Below are positions 8,303 to 17,340 of a stretch of DNA of 64,000 nt, one piece after another. A program made the position numbers and the translations under genes. How positions within the stretch are numbered: position 1 is the stretch's first letter; each line of letters begins with the position of its first letter. The notes under the pieces were generated by a model that saw nothing but the letters and a program-made list of their open reading frames with translations, was not told where the DNA came from and did no database searches. This DNA is from CALWZE01 sp036644375 (GTDB lineage Bacteria; Bacillota; Clostridia; Oscillospirales; Ruminococcaceae), in contig JAVXQD010000001.1 of NCBI GenBank assembly GCA_036644375.1, positions 1 through 64,000 on the forward strand. The letters are read 5' to 3'.

Positions 8303-10126
8303 TCAGTTCTTTTTCTGAGAAATTGTTCGCGCGCGCTGTGCGTGGTTGAGCTCTCGTTTTCTGATGCGAAGTGAAAGAGGAGTTACCTCAAGCAGCTCGT
8401 CCTCAGCGAGAAATTCAATGCATTGTTCAAGAGATAGAGTTCTGGGAGTTATAAGACGCAGCGCATCGTCAGAACCGGAAGCGCGCGTATTTGAGAGCTG
8501 TTTCTTTTTGCATACATTTACAACGAGATCTTCGTTTTTGGGAGAAACGCCAACGACCATGCCGGCGTATACAGGAACACCTGCGCCTATAAACAGCGAG
8601 CCTCGCTCCTGGGCATTGAACAAACCGTAACCGACAGAATCGCCGGTCTCAAATGATATGAGCGAGCCTGTGCTCCGCTTGGAAATCTCGCCCTTGTATT
8701 CGCCATAGCTGTCAAATACCGAGCTCATAATGCCCTCGCCGCGAGTGTCGGTCAAAAACTCGTTGCGATATCCGAAAAGACCACGTGAAGGAATGAGAAA
8801 TTCAAGCTTCATGCGGGTGCCTTGCGGGGTCATAGTGACAAGCTCTCCCTTGCGTGAACCGAGCTTTTCCATAACCGCGCCGACACTGTCCTGAGGCACA
8901 TCGGCAACAAAACGCTCATACGGTTCGCATTTTTTCCCGTTAATCTCCTTGAAGAGAGCTTTGGGAGTGCTGACCTGAAATTCATAGCCCTCACGGCGCA
9001 TTGTCTCAATAAGAATGGAGAGATGCATTTCGCCGCGCCCCATGACACGAAATGAGTCGGTTGTCTCCGTGCGCTCAACGATAAGCGACACATCCTTCAA
9101 AAGCTCACGAAAAAGTCGGTCGCTGAGTTGGCGAGATGTAACAAATTTGCCATCCTGACCGGCAAATGGACTGTCATTTACAGAAAAGGTCATCTCAACC
9201 GTCGGCTCGCTTATCTTGACGAAGGGAATAGGCATAACTCCGGCCGGAGAACAGACTGTGTTTCCGATATTAACATCGTCAATGCCCGAAAACGCGACGA
9301 TATCACCGACTATTGCCTGCTCACAAGGAACGCGCTTTACATCCTCAAACTGGTAAATTGCTGTAATTTTGGCTTTCTTTTGAAGTTCGGGCTTGTGAAA
9401 GTCGCATACAATCACTTCCTGGTTGACCCTCATTGTTCCGTGATCGATTCTGCCGACAGCGATTCTGCCGACAAATTCGTTATAGTCAATGGAGGATACC
9501 AGCACGCCGAGCTCGGCGGTTTCATCACCCTGCGGCGGCTTGATATAGCTCACCACCGTGTCGAGCAGAGGAACGAGATCTGTGCCTTCCTTGTGCGGGG
9601 AATAACTGGCTGTGCCCGCACGTCCTGAGCAGAAAATCATCGGGCTGTCCAATTGTTCGTCGGTTGCACCAAGATCCATCAAAAGCTCCAACACCTCATC
9701 AACGACCTCGTCAATGCGCGCGTCGGGACGATCGATTTTGTTGACGACAACTACAAGCATAAGTCCGAGTGCGAGGGCTTTCTCAAGAACAAAGCGGGTC
9801 TGCGGCATAGGACCCTCAGCTGCATCGACAAGCAGAAGAACACCGTCAACCATGTTGAGCACGCGCTCGACCTCACCGCCAAAATCGGCATGCCCGGGCG
9901 TGTCGACGATATTGATTTTAACTCCGTTATATGTGCATGAAGCGTTTTTTGCAAGGATAGTTATCCCCCGCTCCCGCTCGATGTCCCCGCTGTCCATAAT
10001 GCGCTCGGCGACAACCTGATTCGTGCGCCATGTTCCGCTCTGCTTTAGCATTTCATCCACAAGCGTGGTCTTGCCGTGGTCAACGTGGGCGATAATGGCA
10101 ATATTGCGTAAATTCTCTCTTATCAA
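8303..10126 (-). CDS. typA: Ribosome-associated GTPase TypA/BipA
   Basis: A 607-residue translational GTPase of the elongation-factor superfamily. It acts on the ribosome during assembly and stress. The P-loop is AHVDHGKT (13-20), the switch region contains RERGITI, G3 is DTPGHADF and G4 is NKID. It continues through EF-G-like domains II, III and V and the TypA-specific C-terminal domain; the length is normal. The start is a TTG with only a weak AGG upstream and no better start nearby. It stands alone with its own promoter (10267-10294) and terminator. Confidence 0.95.
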   Translation of the reverse strand: MIRENLRNIAIIAHVDHGKTTLVDEMLKQSGTWRTNQVVAERIMDSGDIERERGITILAKNASCTYNGVKINIVDTPGHADFGGEVERVLNMVDGVLLLVDAAEGPMPQTRFVLEKALALGLMLVVVVNKIDRPDARIDEVVDEVLELLMDLGATDEQLDSPMIFCSGRAGTASYSPHKEGTDLVPLLDTVVSYIKPPQGDETAELGVLVSSIDYNEFVGRIAVGRIDHGTMRVNQEVIVCDFHKPELQKKAKITAIYQFEDVKRVPCEQAIVGDIVAFSGIDDVNIGNTVCSPAGVMPIPFVKISEPTVEMTFSVNDSPFAGQDGKFVTSRQLSDRLFRELLKDVSLIVERTETTDSFRVMGRGEMHLSILIETMRREGYEFQVSTPKALFKEINGKKCEPYERFVADVPQDSVGAVMEKLGSRKGELVTMTPQGTRMKLEFLIPSRGLFGYRNEFLTDTRGEGIMSSVFDSYGEYKGEISKRSTGSLISFETGDSVGYGLFNAQERGSLFIGAGVPVYAGMVVGVSPKNEDLVVNVCKKKQLSNTRASGSDDALRLITPRTLSLEQCIEFLAEDELLEVTPLSLRIRKRELNHAQRARTISQKKN

Positions 10127-10266
10127 AATTTAAAACCTGCTTTCCCTCTTGTGGCAACACTCTTTGAACTATGAAATGTCATTCTTTTTGTCGGAATAAC
10201 AGCAGTTCAAAAAGTGCTCCCGGTATTTATTAATTGTTTTTTTATTGTTTTAAGTGACACCTTGAT

Positions 10267-10294
10267 ATTATAGCACTATTTCTAAAGAATACAA
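10267..10294 (-). promoter_or_regulatory. Promoter of typA
   Basis: On the minus strand: -35 TTGTAT (complement of 10289-10294), 16-base spacer ending TGC, -10 TATAAT (complement of 10267-10272). The leader to the start codon is about 130 bases. Confidence 0.6.
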
Positions 10295-10326
10295 AGGTTT
10301 TTTGTTGATAATGATGACCATATTAT

Positions 10327-10367
10327 AAAAAAGTTCCGACTGCATCTATATTATGCGGCCGGAACTT
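10327..10367 (-). terminator. Terminator of the ATP-grasp gene
   Basis: AAGTTCCG (10331-10338) pairs with CGGAACTT (10360-10367), with an inner GCAT/ATGC pairing. On the minus strand a T run follows. It lies nine bases past the stop of the ATP-grasp gene. Confidence 0.8.
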
Positions 10368-10375
10368 GTATTTTA

Positions 10376-11392
10376 TTAGAATTCGTTTCCAAGAATCTCA
10401 ATAAAGCGCGGCTTAATGCCGATTTTTCTCTCTCCGAGATGATGATAGTTCTGACACATGTCATAGCCCGGTATGGTATTTCCCTCGATTATTACAGGTC
10501 CATCAGTCGAAATTGCGACATCCCAACCGACATAGCGAACCTCGTCAACCACTTTCGCAGCTCTTTTGACAAGCTCGATGCCCTCTTTGAACATCGGAAT
10601 TTTAAATCCGGTAATATGTGTTCCGGTATTGGGGTGAACGTCGTAATATTCGCCCTGACTTTCGCAGAATGCGGGCGCGGTAATTATGCCGCTTTCATTG
10701 ATGGGCGCATACATGCCTCCGCTTGAGATATTGTCAACAAATGAGTCCCCGCTCCCCATACGGACGAGCGAATACATAACAGAAATTTGACCTTCTTTTT
10801 CAATGGTCACAACACGTATTGTGTTGACGGATTTGGGACAAAGACGGTTCATTTCGGGATGTTGAACAACCATCTGTTCAAGCAAATATTGCTTTGAGTC
10901 AGTCAGTCGGGCATACAGCTCGTCAAAATCGGTTTCTTTGTCAACACCGATGCGGGTCACACCGTGTCCTCCGAAATTGTTTGATTCCTTTGCAAAAAAA
11001 ACAGGATGTTTTTCTGCAAAGGAGCGCAACCCGTCAGAGGTTGTGGTTTGGAGATCAAGCCAATCGCGGTTTATATAATCCCCGAACAGGGAGATAAACC
11101 GAAGCTTATCCTCGAACAGATCCTTTTTTCGGCTGTCATTCAAATTGCGGACAAGACGCAGATTGTCGTTCATTGTCATATATGTTTTGCGCTGTTCCGC
11201 GTTCAGATGTGCAAAACCGAACGTGAGATAGTCGAGATATCCAACCTCGTACTTGAATACGCAGTATACCATATCCGGGATGATGAGCCATATGGATTTG
11301 CCGGAGTCCTTGCATGCTTTTCGGGCATACATGAGCATACGGCTCAAACTCATTGTTTTTACGCGTCGAAAAAAGGTTTTCAGCTTTTGCAT
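10376..11392 (-). CDS. Sugar-transfer-associated ATP-grasp family protein
   Basis: A 338-residue protein of the ATP-grasp fold, in the group found beside polysaccharide and sugar-transferase genes. Visible family segments are the Lys/Gly-rich loop FAKESNNFGGHG (about 133-144), the LLEQMVVQHPEMN strand (about 169-181), VNTIRVVT and a late metal-binding VIIEGNTIPGYD (about 305-316). Members are thought to ligate a carboxylate to an amine or to modify a cell-surface sugar using ATP; the substrate is unknown. GGAAGG precedes the ATG. It is followed by its own terminator and lies just downstream of glyS in the same direction. No glycosyltransferase genes are next to it, which is unusual for the family. 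Confidence 0.75.
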   Translation of the reverse strand: MQKLKTFFRRVKTMSLSRMLMYARKACKDSGKSIWLIIPDMVYCVFKYEVGYLDYLTFGFAHLNAEQRKTYMTMNDNLRLVRNLNDSRKKDLFEDKLRFISLFGDYINRDWLDLQTTTSDGLRSFAEKHPVFFAKESNNFGGHGVTRIGVDKETDFDELYARLTDSKQYLLEQMVVQHPEMNRLCPKSVNTIRVVTIEKEGQISVMYSLVRMGSGDSFVDNISSGGMYAPINESGIITAPAFCESQGEYYDVHPNTGTHITGFKIPMFKEGIELVKRAAKVVDEVRYVGWDVAISTDGPVIIEGNTIPGYDMCQNYHHLGERKIGIKPRFIEILGNEF

Positions 11393-11409
11393 TTTATACC
11401 TTCCGTCAA

Positions 11410-12783
11410 TTAAAATTTGAGTGCATTTTCAATATATTCGCGAAGGTCATCAATTTTGACGCGCTCTTGCAGCATAGTATCGCGATTCCTCACAGTAACG
11501 CAGCCGTCCGACTCGCTCTCAAAATCATAGGTCATACAGAAAGGAGTACCGATTTCGTCCTGACGGCGATAGCGCTTGCCGATAGAACCGGTTTCGTCAT
11601 AATCGGTCATGAAATTTTCCGCCAGCATGTCGCGAACCTTTGTAGCCTGTTCGGTCAGCTTCTTTGAAAGAGGAAGCACACATGCCTTAAACGGAGCAAG
11701 CGCAGGATGCAGCCGGAGAACAACGCGTGTGTCTCCCTCACCCAAGTCCTCCTCATCGTATGCCTCGCACAGAAAAGCAAGAGCGACACGGTCGGCACCG
11801 AGCGACGGCTCAATGACATGTGGGATATAGTGTTCGTTTGTTTCCTGGTCGAAATATTCAAGGGGTTTGCCGCTGTGCTTGCTGTGCTGAGTAAGGTCAT
11901 AGTCGGTTCTGTCCGCGATGCCCCAAAGCTCTCCCCAACCGAACGGAAACATAAATTCGATATCGGTGGTGGCGTTGGAGTAGTGAGAGAGTTCTTTCTG
12001 CTCGTGGTCGCGCAGCTTTAAATTTTCCGGCTTCATTCCGAGATTTAAAAGCCAGTTAAAGCAGTAGGAACGCCAGTATTGGAACCATTCCATATTTGTG
12101 CCCGGCTTTATGAAAAACTCAAGCTCCATCTGCTCGAATTCCCTCGTGCGGAATGTGAAGTTTCCGGGTGTGATTTCGTTGCGAAAGCTCTTTCCGATCT
12201 GTGCCACGCCGAACGGTAGCTTTTTGCGGGTTGTGCGCTGAATATTCGCAAAGTTGACAAATATTCCCTGAGCGGTTTCGGGGCGCAGAAAAATCTCGTT
12301 TTTAGCGTCCTCGGTAACACCCTGATATGTCTTGAACATCAAATTGAACTTGCGGATGTCGGTGAAGTTGCATTCGCCGCAGTTGGGGCATTTTACCTGA
12401 TGTTCGGTTATATAGTCCTGCATCTGCTCAAAGCTCCAGCCTGCCGGATTCTCGCCGCAAGCCTCTATAAGCTGGTCGGCGCGATGACGCGTGCGGCAGC
12501 CCTTGCAATCCATGAGCGGGTCGGAGAAGCCGCCGACATGACCGGAAGCGACCCAGACCTGTGGGTTCATCAGAATTGCCGCATCGAGGCCTACGTTCAA
12601 AGGGCATTCCTGTATGAATTTTTTTCGCCATGCGCTCTTTACATTGTTTTTAAACTCAATACCGAGAGGGCCGTAGTCCCAGGTGTTTGAAAGTCCCCCG
12701 TAAATTTCGCTGCCCGCATAGACAAAGCCGCGATTTTTGCAAAGTGCAACAACCTTTTCCATAGTTTTCTTGCTGTTTTCCAT
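11410..12783 (-). CDS. glyS: Glycyl-tRNA synthetase, dimeric eukaryote/archaeon-like type
   Basis: A class II aminoacyl-tRNA synthetase of 457 residues that charges tRNA-Gly. It is the single-chain alpha2 form, not the GlyQ/GlyS alpha2beta2 form. Features include the opening around FVYAGSEIYGG, zinc-binding Cys pairs (CKGCRTRHRA and CPNCGEC), motif 2 (GKSFRNEI, FTFRTREFEQME) and a C-terminal anticodon-binding domain ending near VKIDDLREYIENAL. I chose the ATG at 12783 because GGAGG lies seven bases upstream; an ATG seven codons earlier is unlikely. No T-box leader is visible upstream, which is noteworthy for a Bacillota tRNA-synthetase gene. Confidence 0.95.
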   Translation of the reverse strand: MENSKKTMEKVVALCKNRGFVYAGSEIYGGLSNTWDYGPLGIEFKNNVKSAWRKKFIQECPLNVGLDAAILMNPQVWVASGHVGGFSDPLMDCKGCRTRHRADQLIEACGENPAGWSFEQMQDYITEHQVKCPNCGECNFTDIRKFNLMFKTYQGVTEDAKNEIFLRPETAQGIFVNFANIQRTTRKKLPFGVAQIGKSFRNEITPGNFTFRTREFEQMELEFFIKPGTNMEWFQYWRSYCFNWLLNLGMKPENLKLRDHEQKELSHYSNATTDIEFMFPFGWGELWGIADRTDYDLTQHSKHSGKPLEYFDQETNEHYIPHVIEPSLGADRVALAFLCEAYDEEDLGEGDTRVVLRLHPALAPFKACVLPLSKKLTEQATKVRDMLAENFMTDYDETGSIGKRYRRQDEIGTPFCMTYDFESESDGCVTVRNRDTMLQERVKIDDLREYIENALKF

Positions 12784-13205
12784 TTCTATTCCTCCATGCT
12801 CCAAGCTGCAAATTTATATATTGTTATTATACCCGATTGATTTGCGCCGAACCGATGTGCCCTTGTACGCAATATGAATACGTTTGTACGAGTTATAGGT
12901 ACAAAAGAAGCGGCACAAAAACAAAATCAAAAGCTGTCATACCTTTGATTTTAAGCCGTTCGGCATTTCATAATATTTTATATAATACCATTTAAAAAGT
13001 ACCCGCGCAACCTCGCCGAGGACAAAAAACCTTATTGTCCTCGGTAAAACAAGGAAATGGCTAAAAAGATTTTTGTGCATTTGTTTGCGGCGCTTTTTCT
13101 TCGATGCAAACACAATTTACAGCGAATGGTAAAACCGAATCGAGTATTAAAAAATAACGATAAGTAAGCAATGTTTTGCAGGCTTTAAAAGACCGCGCAG
13201 CCGAT
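12784..13205. other. Gap upstream of glyS: weak promoter and a perfect hairpin
   Basis: A minus-strand TATAAT (complement of 12826-12831) could be the glyS -10, but its -35 is poor. CCGAGGACAA (13016-13025) pairs perfectly with TTGTCCTCGG (13035-13044) with a 9-base loop. It has no T run, so it may be a processing or stability element for the gene at 13206. The T-box consensus was looked for and not found. Confidence 0.45.
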
Positions 13206-13709
13206 TTACACTGAATTTTCTCGCGGCGGACTGTCATAATCCGAAATGTGAGACAAATGCCGATAAATTTCGCGAGAACGGTGGGAAAACCATCTTATGT
13301 CACTATTAAAAATAACAGTCAGCCCGATTGCGAGAAGCACAATCAAAAACAGGGCATTAAAAAATGTGTGCAGACTGAAAAATGAAATGCCGACAGCAGA
13401 TTGTTCGCGCAGCAGCTCGGCGGAGTTCAGGATGACATCAAGGATAATTATCATTCCGCCGACAAGATTAAGCCCGTGCAGAATCATAACCTCAACAGCG
13501 ATATGGAGTGCAACTGCGACAGCAATCTCGGCGAATCCGCCCCAGCTGAAGCCATCTGCAAAAAATGTGGCAATCCACTCTGCGGCGATTATCGCCAAAA
13601 ATAAATGCATGAGTTGGTGTACAAAATGCTTGGTCTTGGAAAATCGGCTGTTATTTCTGAGTTCCAGCTCACGCCTTTGCTTATAAACCGAAATGCGCTC
13701 TTTCATCAA
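13206..13709 (-). CDS. Small membrane protein, uncharacterised
   Basis: A 167-residue protein with a basic N-terminus and three or four hydrophobic segments (about 33-50, 60-75, 80-96 and 110-132). The tail is short, polar and His/Arg-rich. AGAGGTG lies upstream of the first of two adjacent ATG codons. I do not recognise the family. It sits 34 bases downstream of the CorA-type gene in the same direction and is probably co-transcribed with it. A helper role in ion transport or envelope maintenance would be guesswork. Confidence 0.65.
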   Translation of the reverse strand: MMKERISVYKQRRELELRNNSRFSKTKHFVHQLMHLFLAIIAAEWIATFFADGFSWGGFAEIAVAVALHIAVEVMILHGLNLVGGMIIILDVILNSAELLREQSAVGISFFSLHTFFNALFLIVLLAIGLTVIFNSDIRWFSHRSREIYRHLSHISDYDSPPRENSV

Positions 13710-13743
13710 ACACCTCTTTTTGTTGAATTGAATCTCTTTTCTG

Positions 13744-14658
13744 TCAAAAGAATTTTTTATTTTTGAACCACCATATCAAGCCGACGACAAGTGCTGCGCT
13801 CATTGCAATGACGAGAGGATAGCCATATTTCCATGTGAGTGTCGGCATATATTTAAAGTTCATTCCATACCATCCCGCAATCAGTGTAAGCGGAAGCACT
13901 ATCGTTGTGACGACGGTCAAAACCTTCATAACGTAGTTTTGGCTTAAATCTATTTGAGCTTGATAAACCTCTCGAATCTGCATGGAATATTCACGTAAAA
14001 ACTGTGTGCTTTCGCGCAATCTGAGGATGCGAGCTCCCAAAAGCTTGAACAGCCGCTCGCTTTCAGGTTTGAAAATATCATTTTCATTTTCTTCAAATTC
14101 CTGTGCCGCTGACAAAAGCTGTGAATAATATCGACTTCTGGCGAGCAGTTCCTTGCGAACCCTCATCATATTTCGGTCGAAATGCTCGATTTTTTCCTCA
14201 AGAACTTCATCCTCAAGCTGTACCAAAAGGCTTTCAAGCTCTTCTAAATGATGAAGGTCGCTGTCGACAAGCTGTTCCATAAAGGAATATACAAGCGTGT
14301 CAATGAGCGGAATTTTCCAGGTTTTGGACTGAGACAGCTTGTCGAGTATCGGCACTACAACATTGTTGTCATCTACAAAAATAAGCTCGTCACTTGTGAC
14401 ATAAAAGAAAAAATCCAGCATTCCGTCTATTGTCTCCGATTCATCGGGAATCGAAACAGTGCCGAAAAGATAATCCGGATATTCATCAACGCGGCAAAAC
14501 CTTTGCCCGTCCGAATCAGCAGGAACAAAAAAGCCGCCGACAGCCTTGTTCGATTTCCATTCCGCGAAAGAATATACCCGCACCGATTTTTGATTTTCAT
14601 CGGCAGACATATCCTCACGGACACGCACAAGTGTTTTTGTAAGAAGATATTTCAGCAT
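13744..14658 (-). CDS. corA: CorA-family divalent metal (Mg2+/Co2+) channel
   Basis: A 304-residue member of the CorA family, pentameric channels for Mg2+ (also Co2+ or Ni2+). It has the expected large cytoplasmic N-terminal part with a long acidic coiled stretch (about 130-220), then two C-terminal membrane helices. The diagnostic GMN motif sits in WYGMNFKYMP at the end of the first helix, and a Lys-rich KNKKFF tail follows the second. GAGGGA precedes the ATG. In this window, with its nickel and cobalt genes, it could contribute to metal entry, but Mg2+ is the default substrate. Confidence 0.9.
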   Translation of the reverse strand: MLKYLLTKTLVRVREDMSADENQKSVRVYSFAEWKSNKAVGGFFVPADSDGQRFCRVDEYPDYLFGTVSIPDESETIDGMLDFFFYVTSDELIFVDDNNVVVPILDKLSQSKTWKIPLIDTLVYSFMEQLVDSDLHHLEELESLLVQLEDEVLEEKIEHFDRNMMRVRKELLARSRYYSQLLSAAQEFEENENDIFKPESERLFKLLGARILRLRESTQFLREYSMQIREVYQAQIDLSQNYVMKVLTVVTTIVLPLTLIAGWYGMNFKYMPTLTWKYGYPLVIAMSAALVVGLIWWFKNKKFF

Positions 14659-14778
14659 TGTGTTTATCCCTCAGGTAGTTTGATTTATTGATAATATTGT
14701 AGCATATGATTTGCGCTTGTTACAAGATAAGGCTCGAGTATCCGAGTCGGTTAAAAAGAAAAATCAGTTGTTTTTTGT

Positions 14779-14808
14779 TTGTTATAGTCGAAGAAAGTGT
14801 GATATACT
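14779..14808 (+). promoter_or_regulatory. Promoter of the GH3 gene
   Basis: -35 TTGTTA (14779-14784), 18-base spacer, -10 TATACT (14803-14808) preceded by TGA. The gap 14659-14970 between the divergent corA-type and GH3 genes holds this promoter and a leader of about 155 bases with no recognised element. Confidence 0.5.
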
Positions 14809-14970
14809 TATACAATTAAATAGCAGCTTAATAAGGCATGCAATCGAGAGTACAGACGATTCTTGCAAAGAGAGCAAGTGCTTATAACGGTCAGATGTGT
14901 TCTCAAGAGGACACAGAACCGCAGGGTTCGGCAAACGAGAAAATTACAGAGTCTGAAAGGAGCGCTGAAA

Positions 14971-17340
14971 ATGGAAAACTCCGTTAAACTTTCGGAATTG
15001 AGAAAAATTATTGATAATATGACGCTTGAGGAGAAGGCGTCTTTGATTTCAGGCGACGGCTTTTGGAAAACCGACGCAATCGACAGACTTGGTGTTCGGT
15101 CGGTGACGATGACAGACGGACCGCACGGGCTGCGAAGGGAAAAACCCACAGACGGAATCGGTGTTATGGGCGAGAGCTATTCCGCAACCTGTTTTCCGAC
15201 TGCTGCTCTGCTTGCATGCAGTTTTGATCGTGACTTGATGCGTGAAGTGGGTGCGGCAATCGCGGAGGAGGCCATTGATCAGGGAGTTTCGATAGTGCTC
15301 GGTCCAGGTGTAAACATCAAGCGCTCGCCGCTCTGCGGGCGAAACTTTGAATATTTTTCAGAGGACCCGTACTGTGCAGGTGAGCTTGCCGGAGCGATGA
15401 TACAGGGAATACAGAGCAGGGGAGTCGGTGCGTGTATTAAGCATTACGCGGCAAACAATCAGGAAAACAAGCGGTTTGTCGCAGACAGCTGTGTTGACAG
15501 GCGAGCACTTCATGAAATTTATCTCGAAGCATTCCGAATAGCGATAAAAAATGTTTCTCCGAGTGCCGTGATGACCTCATATAACAAGACAAATGGTGAA
15601 TACACGGGTGAAAGCGAATATATGATAAGGGATGTCTTGCGGAATCGCTTCGGATTCAGCGGAGCCGTTATGAGTGATTGGGGCGCCGTGAACGATCGGG
15701 TTAAAGGTGTTCACGCAGGGCTTGACCTTGAGATGCCGGGGAAAACATCGGGAAATACAGATGCAATCATTTCGGCGATAAAAAGCGGAAGACTTGGCGA
15801 ATTTGAGCTTGATTCATGTGCGCTGCGCGTGCTTGAGCTATCCGAAAAAACAGCGGCGGAAAAAACCGAAGCTGCGGATTATGAAAAAAACAGTAGTCTT
15901 GCGAGGCGGGCGGCGACCCGGAGTGCGGTACTTTTAAAAAACAGTGATAAATTTCTACCACTGAATTTAAACGAAAAATGTGCAGTCATCGGGGAATTTG
16001 CCCGAAATGCGCGATATCAGGGAGCGGGAAGCTCTCGAATTAATCCGACCGAAACGGTCAGTGCTCTCGATGCGCTGAAAGCACAAAATGCAAACTTCGT
16101 ATTTGCGGCTGGATATAATGCTGATGGCACAACAGATGACGACCTTATAGCCGAAGCAAAGGAAGTCGCCCAAAGTGCCGACAGCGCAGTGATATACTGC
16201 GGTCTGCCCGAGGTGTATGAGAGTGAGGGGTATGACAGGGAGCACATGAATCTGCCCGATGGTATGCTGCGCCTTATAGACGAGGTCTGCGCGGTATGCG
16301 GCAATATCGCAGTGGTTTTGATGCTTGGTTCACCGGTGGTACTGCCGTTTATCGATAGGGTGAAATCGGTGCTTTTGATGTATACAGCAGGCCAGTGTGC
16401 AGGAGCGGCGTCTGTCGATTTGATTGACGGAAAGGTCTGCCCGAGCGGAAATCTTGCGGAAACCTGGGCTAAAAAGTACAGCCATGTGCCATGCCACAAC
16501 TATATTTCTGAAAACAAAAACTGCGAGTATCGGGAGGGCATATATGTCGGCTACCGCTACTATGAATCGGCAGGTGCAGAACCTCTGTTCAAATTTGCGC
16601 ACGGGCTTTCGTATACCGAATTTAAGATAGACTGCTTTTCGTGCAGCAAGGACGAGTTGGTTGATTCGGACGAGCTTACAGTTTCGTGGCGCATACGCAA
16701 TATCGGCGAGGTTCGCGGAGCGAAAACCGTTTTTGTCTTCATAAGCAAAAAAAATGACCCGACAAAGCAATTGAAGGGTTTTGAAAAAGCGGAGCTTGAC
16801 GCAAATCAAGTTTTGGAGCAGGAGGTGACACTCAAAACCCGAGATTTTGCCTATTTCAATATTGAGTCGGACGACTGGAAAAACGAGGAGGGCATATATA
16901 CGGTGAGTGTGGGGACGTCTCTCGATGATATTGCGGACAGCATCGATATCAAGCTTAGCCCGATGTGCGGCGTGCCCTGTCCGGAATATATCAGCCCACA
17001 GAGTGCAAATGACACCGATGATGAGCTGTTTTATCATGTGCTCGGTTATGAGCCGGCCGAGCCGAAAATGCTGCCCTACACGATGAACAGCACGCTGAAT
17101 GAGCTGCGTCACAAGCAAATCGGAAGAATAGTCTATTCACTGTATAAAAAGTCCGTATCTCCCGATGGGGGAGCGGACGAGTGCACTGCAGCTCTGCTGG
17201 AGCGTTCGGTAGGTGATATGCCGATACGGGCGCTGTGTGCAATGTCCAAAGGAATCTTGCCGAACAACATGGCAAGAGCTATCATATGCTTTGCAAACGG
17301 AAAACCGATAAGGGGTATTAAATATGTCTTCAAAAAATAA
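14971..17340 (+). CDS. Glycoside hydrolase family 3 beta-glucosidase
   Basis: A 789-residue GH3 enzyme that hydrolyses terminal beta-linked glucose (or related sugars) from oligosaccharides. The substrate-binding segment MTDGPHGLRR and the nucleophile segment VMSDWGAV (Asp236) identify the N-terminal barrel. The alpha/beta sandwich domain contains QGAGSSRINP, and a C-terminal fibronectin III-like domain includes LTVSWRIRNIGEVRGAKTVFVF. There is no signal peptide, so it acts in the cytoplasm on imported sugars. I chose the ATG at 14971, with AAGGAG eight bases upstream, over an earlier in-frame ATG at 14863 that lacks a binding site. It overlaps the next gene by 17 bases. Confidence 0.92.
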   Translation: MENSVKLSELRKIIDNMTLEEKASLISGDGFWKTDAIDRLGVRSVTMTDGPHGLRREKPTDGIGVMGESYSATCFPTAALLACSFDRDLMREVGAAIAEEAIDQGVSIVLGPGVNIKRSPLCGRNFEYFSEDPYCAGELAGAMIQGIQSRGVGACIKHYAANNQENKRFVADSCVDRRALHEIYLEAFRIAIKNVSPSAVMTSYNKTNGEYTGESEYMIRDVLRNRFGFSGAVMSDWGAVNDRVKGVHAGLDLEMPGKTSGNTDAIISAIKSGRLGEFELDSCALRVLELSEKTAAEKTEAADYEKNSSLARRAATRSAVLLKNSDKFLPLNLNEKCAVIGEFARNARYQGAGSSRINPTETVSALDALKAQNANFVFAAGYNADGTTDDDLIAEAKEVAQSADSAVIYCGLPEVYESEGYDREHMNLPDGMLRLIDEVCAVCGNIAVVLMLGSPVVLPFIDRVKSVLLMYTAGQCAGAASVDLIDGKVCPSGNLAETWAKKYSHVPCHNYISENKNCEYREGIYVGYRYYESAGAEPLFKFAHGLSYTEFKIDCFSCSKDELVDSDELTVSWRIRNIGEVRGAKTVFVFISKKNDPTKQLKGFEKAELDANQVLEQEVTLKTRDFAYFNIESDDWKNEEGIYTVSVGTSLDDIADSIDIKLSPMCGVPCPEYISPQSANDTDDELFYHVLGYEPAEPKMLPYTMNSTLNELRHKQIGRIVYSLYKKSVSPDGGADECTAALLERSVGDMPIRALCAMSKGILPNNMARAIICFANGKPIRGIKYVFKK

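Noticed and set aside
12784..13205. T-box riboswitch upstream of glyS
   Set aside because: The conserved T-box sequence (AGGGTGGNACCGCG on the coding strand) is absent. The only stable element is a 10-bp hairpin lacking a T run.
14863..14970. Longer N-terminus for the GH3 enzyme, starting at 14863
   Set aside because: The extra 36 residues are basic and unlike the family, and there is no ribosome binding site. AAGGAG precedes the ATG at 14971.
16330..17118. 262-residue minus-strand frame inside the GH3 gene
   Set aside because: It is antisense to a well-supported GH3 coding sequence, has no ribosome binding site, and its residue content is that of a shadow frame.
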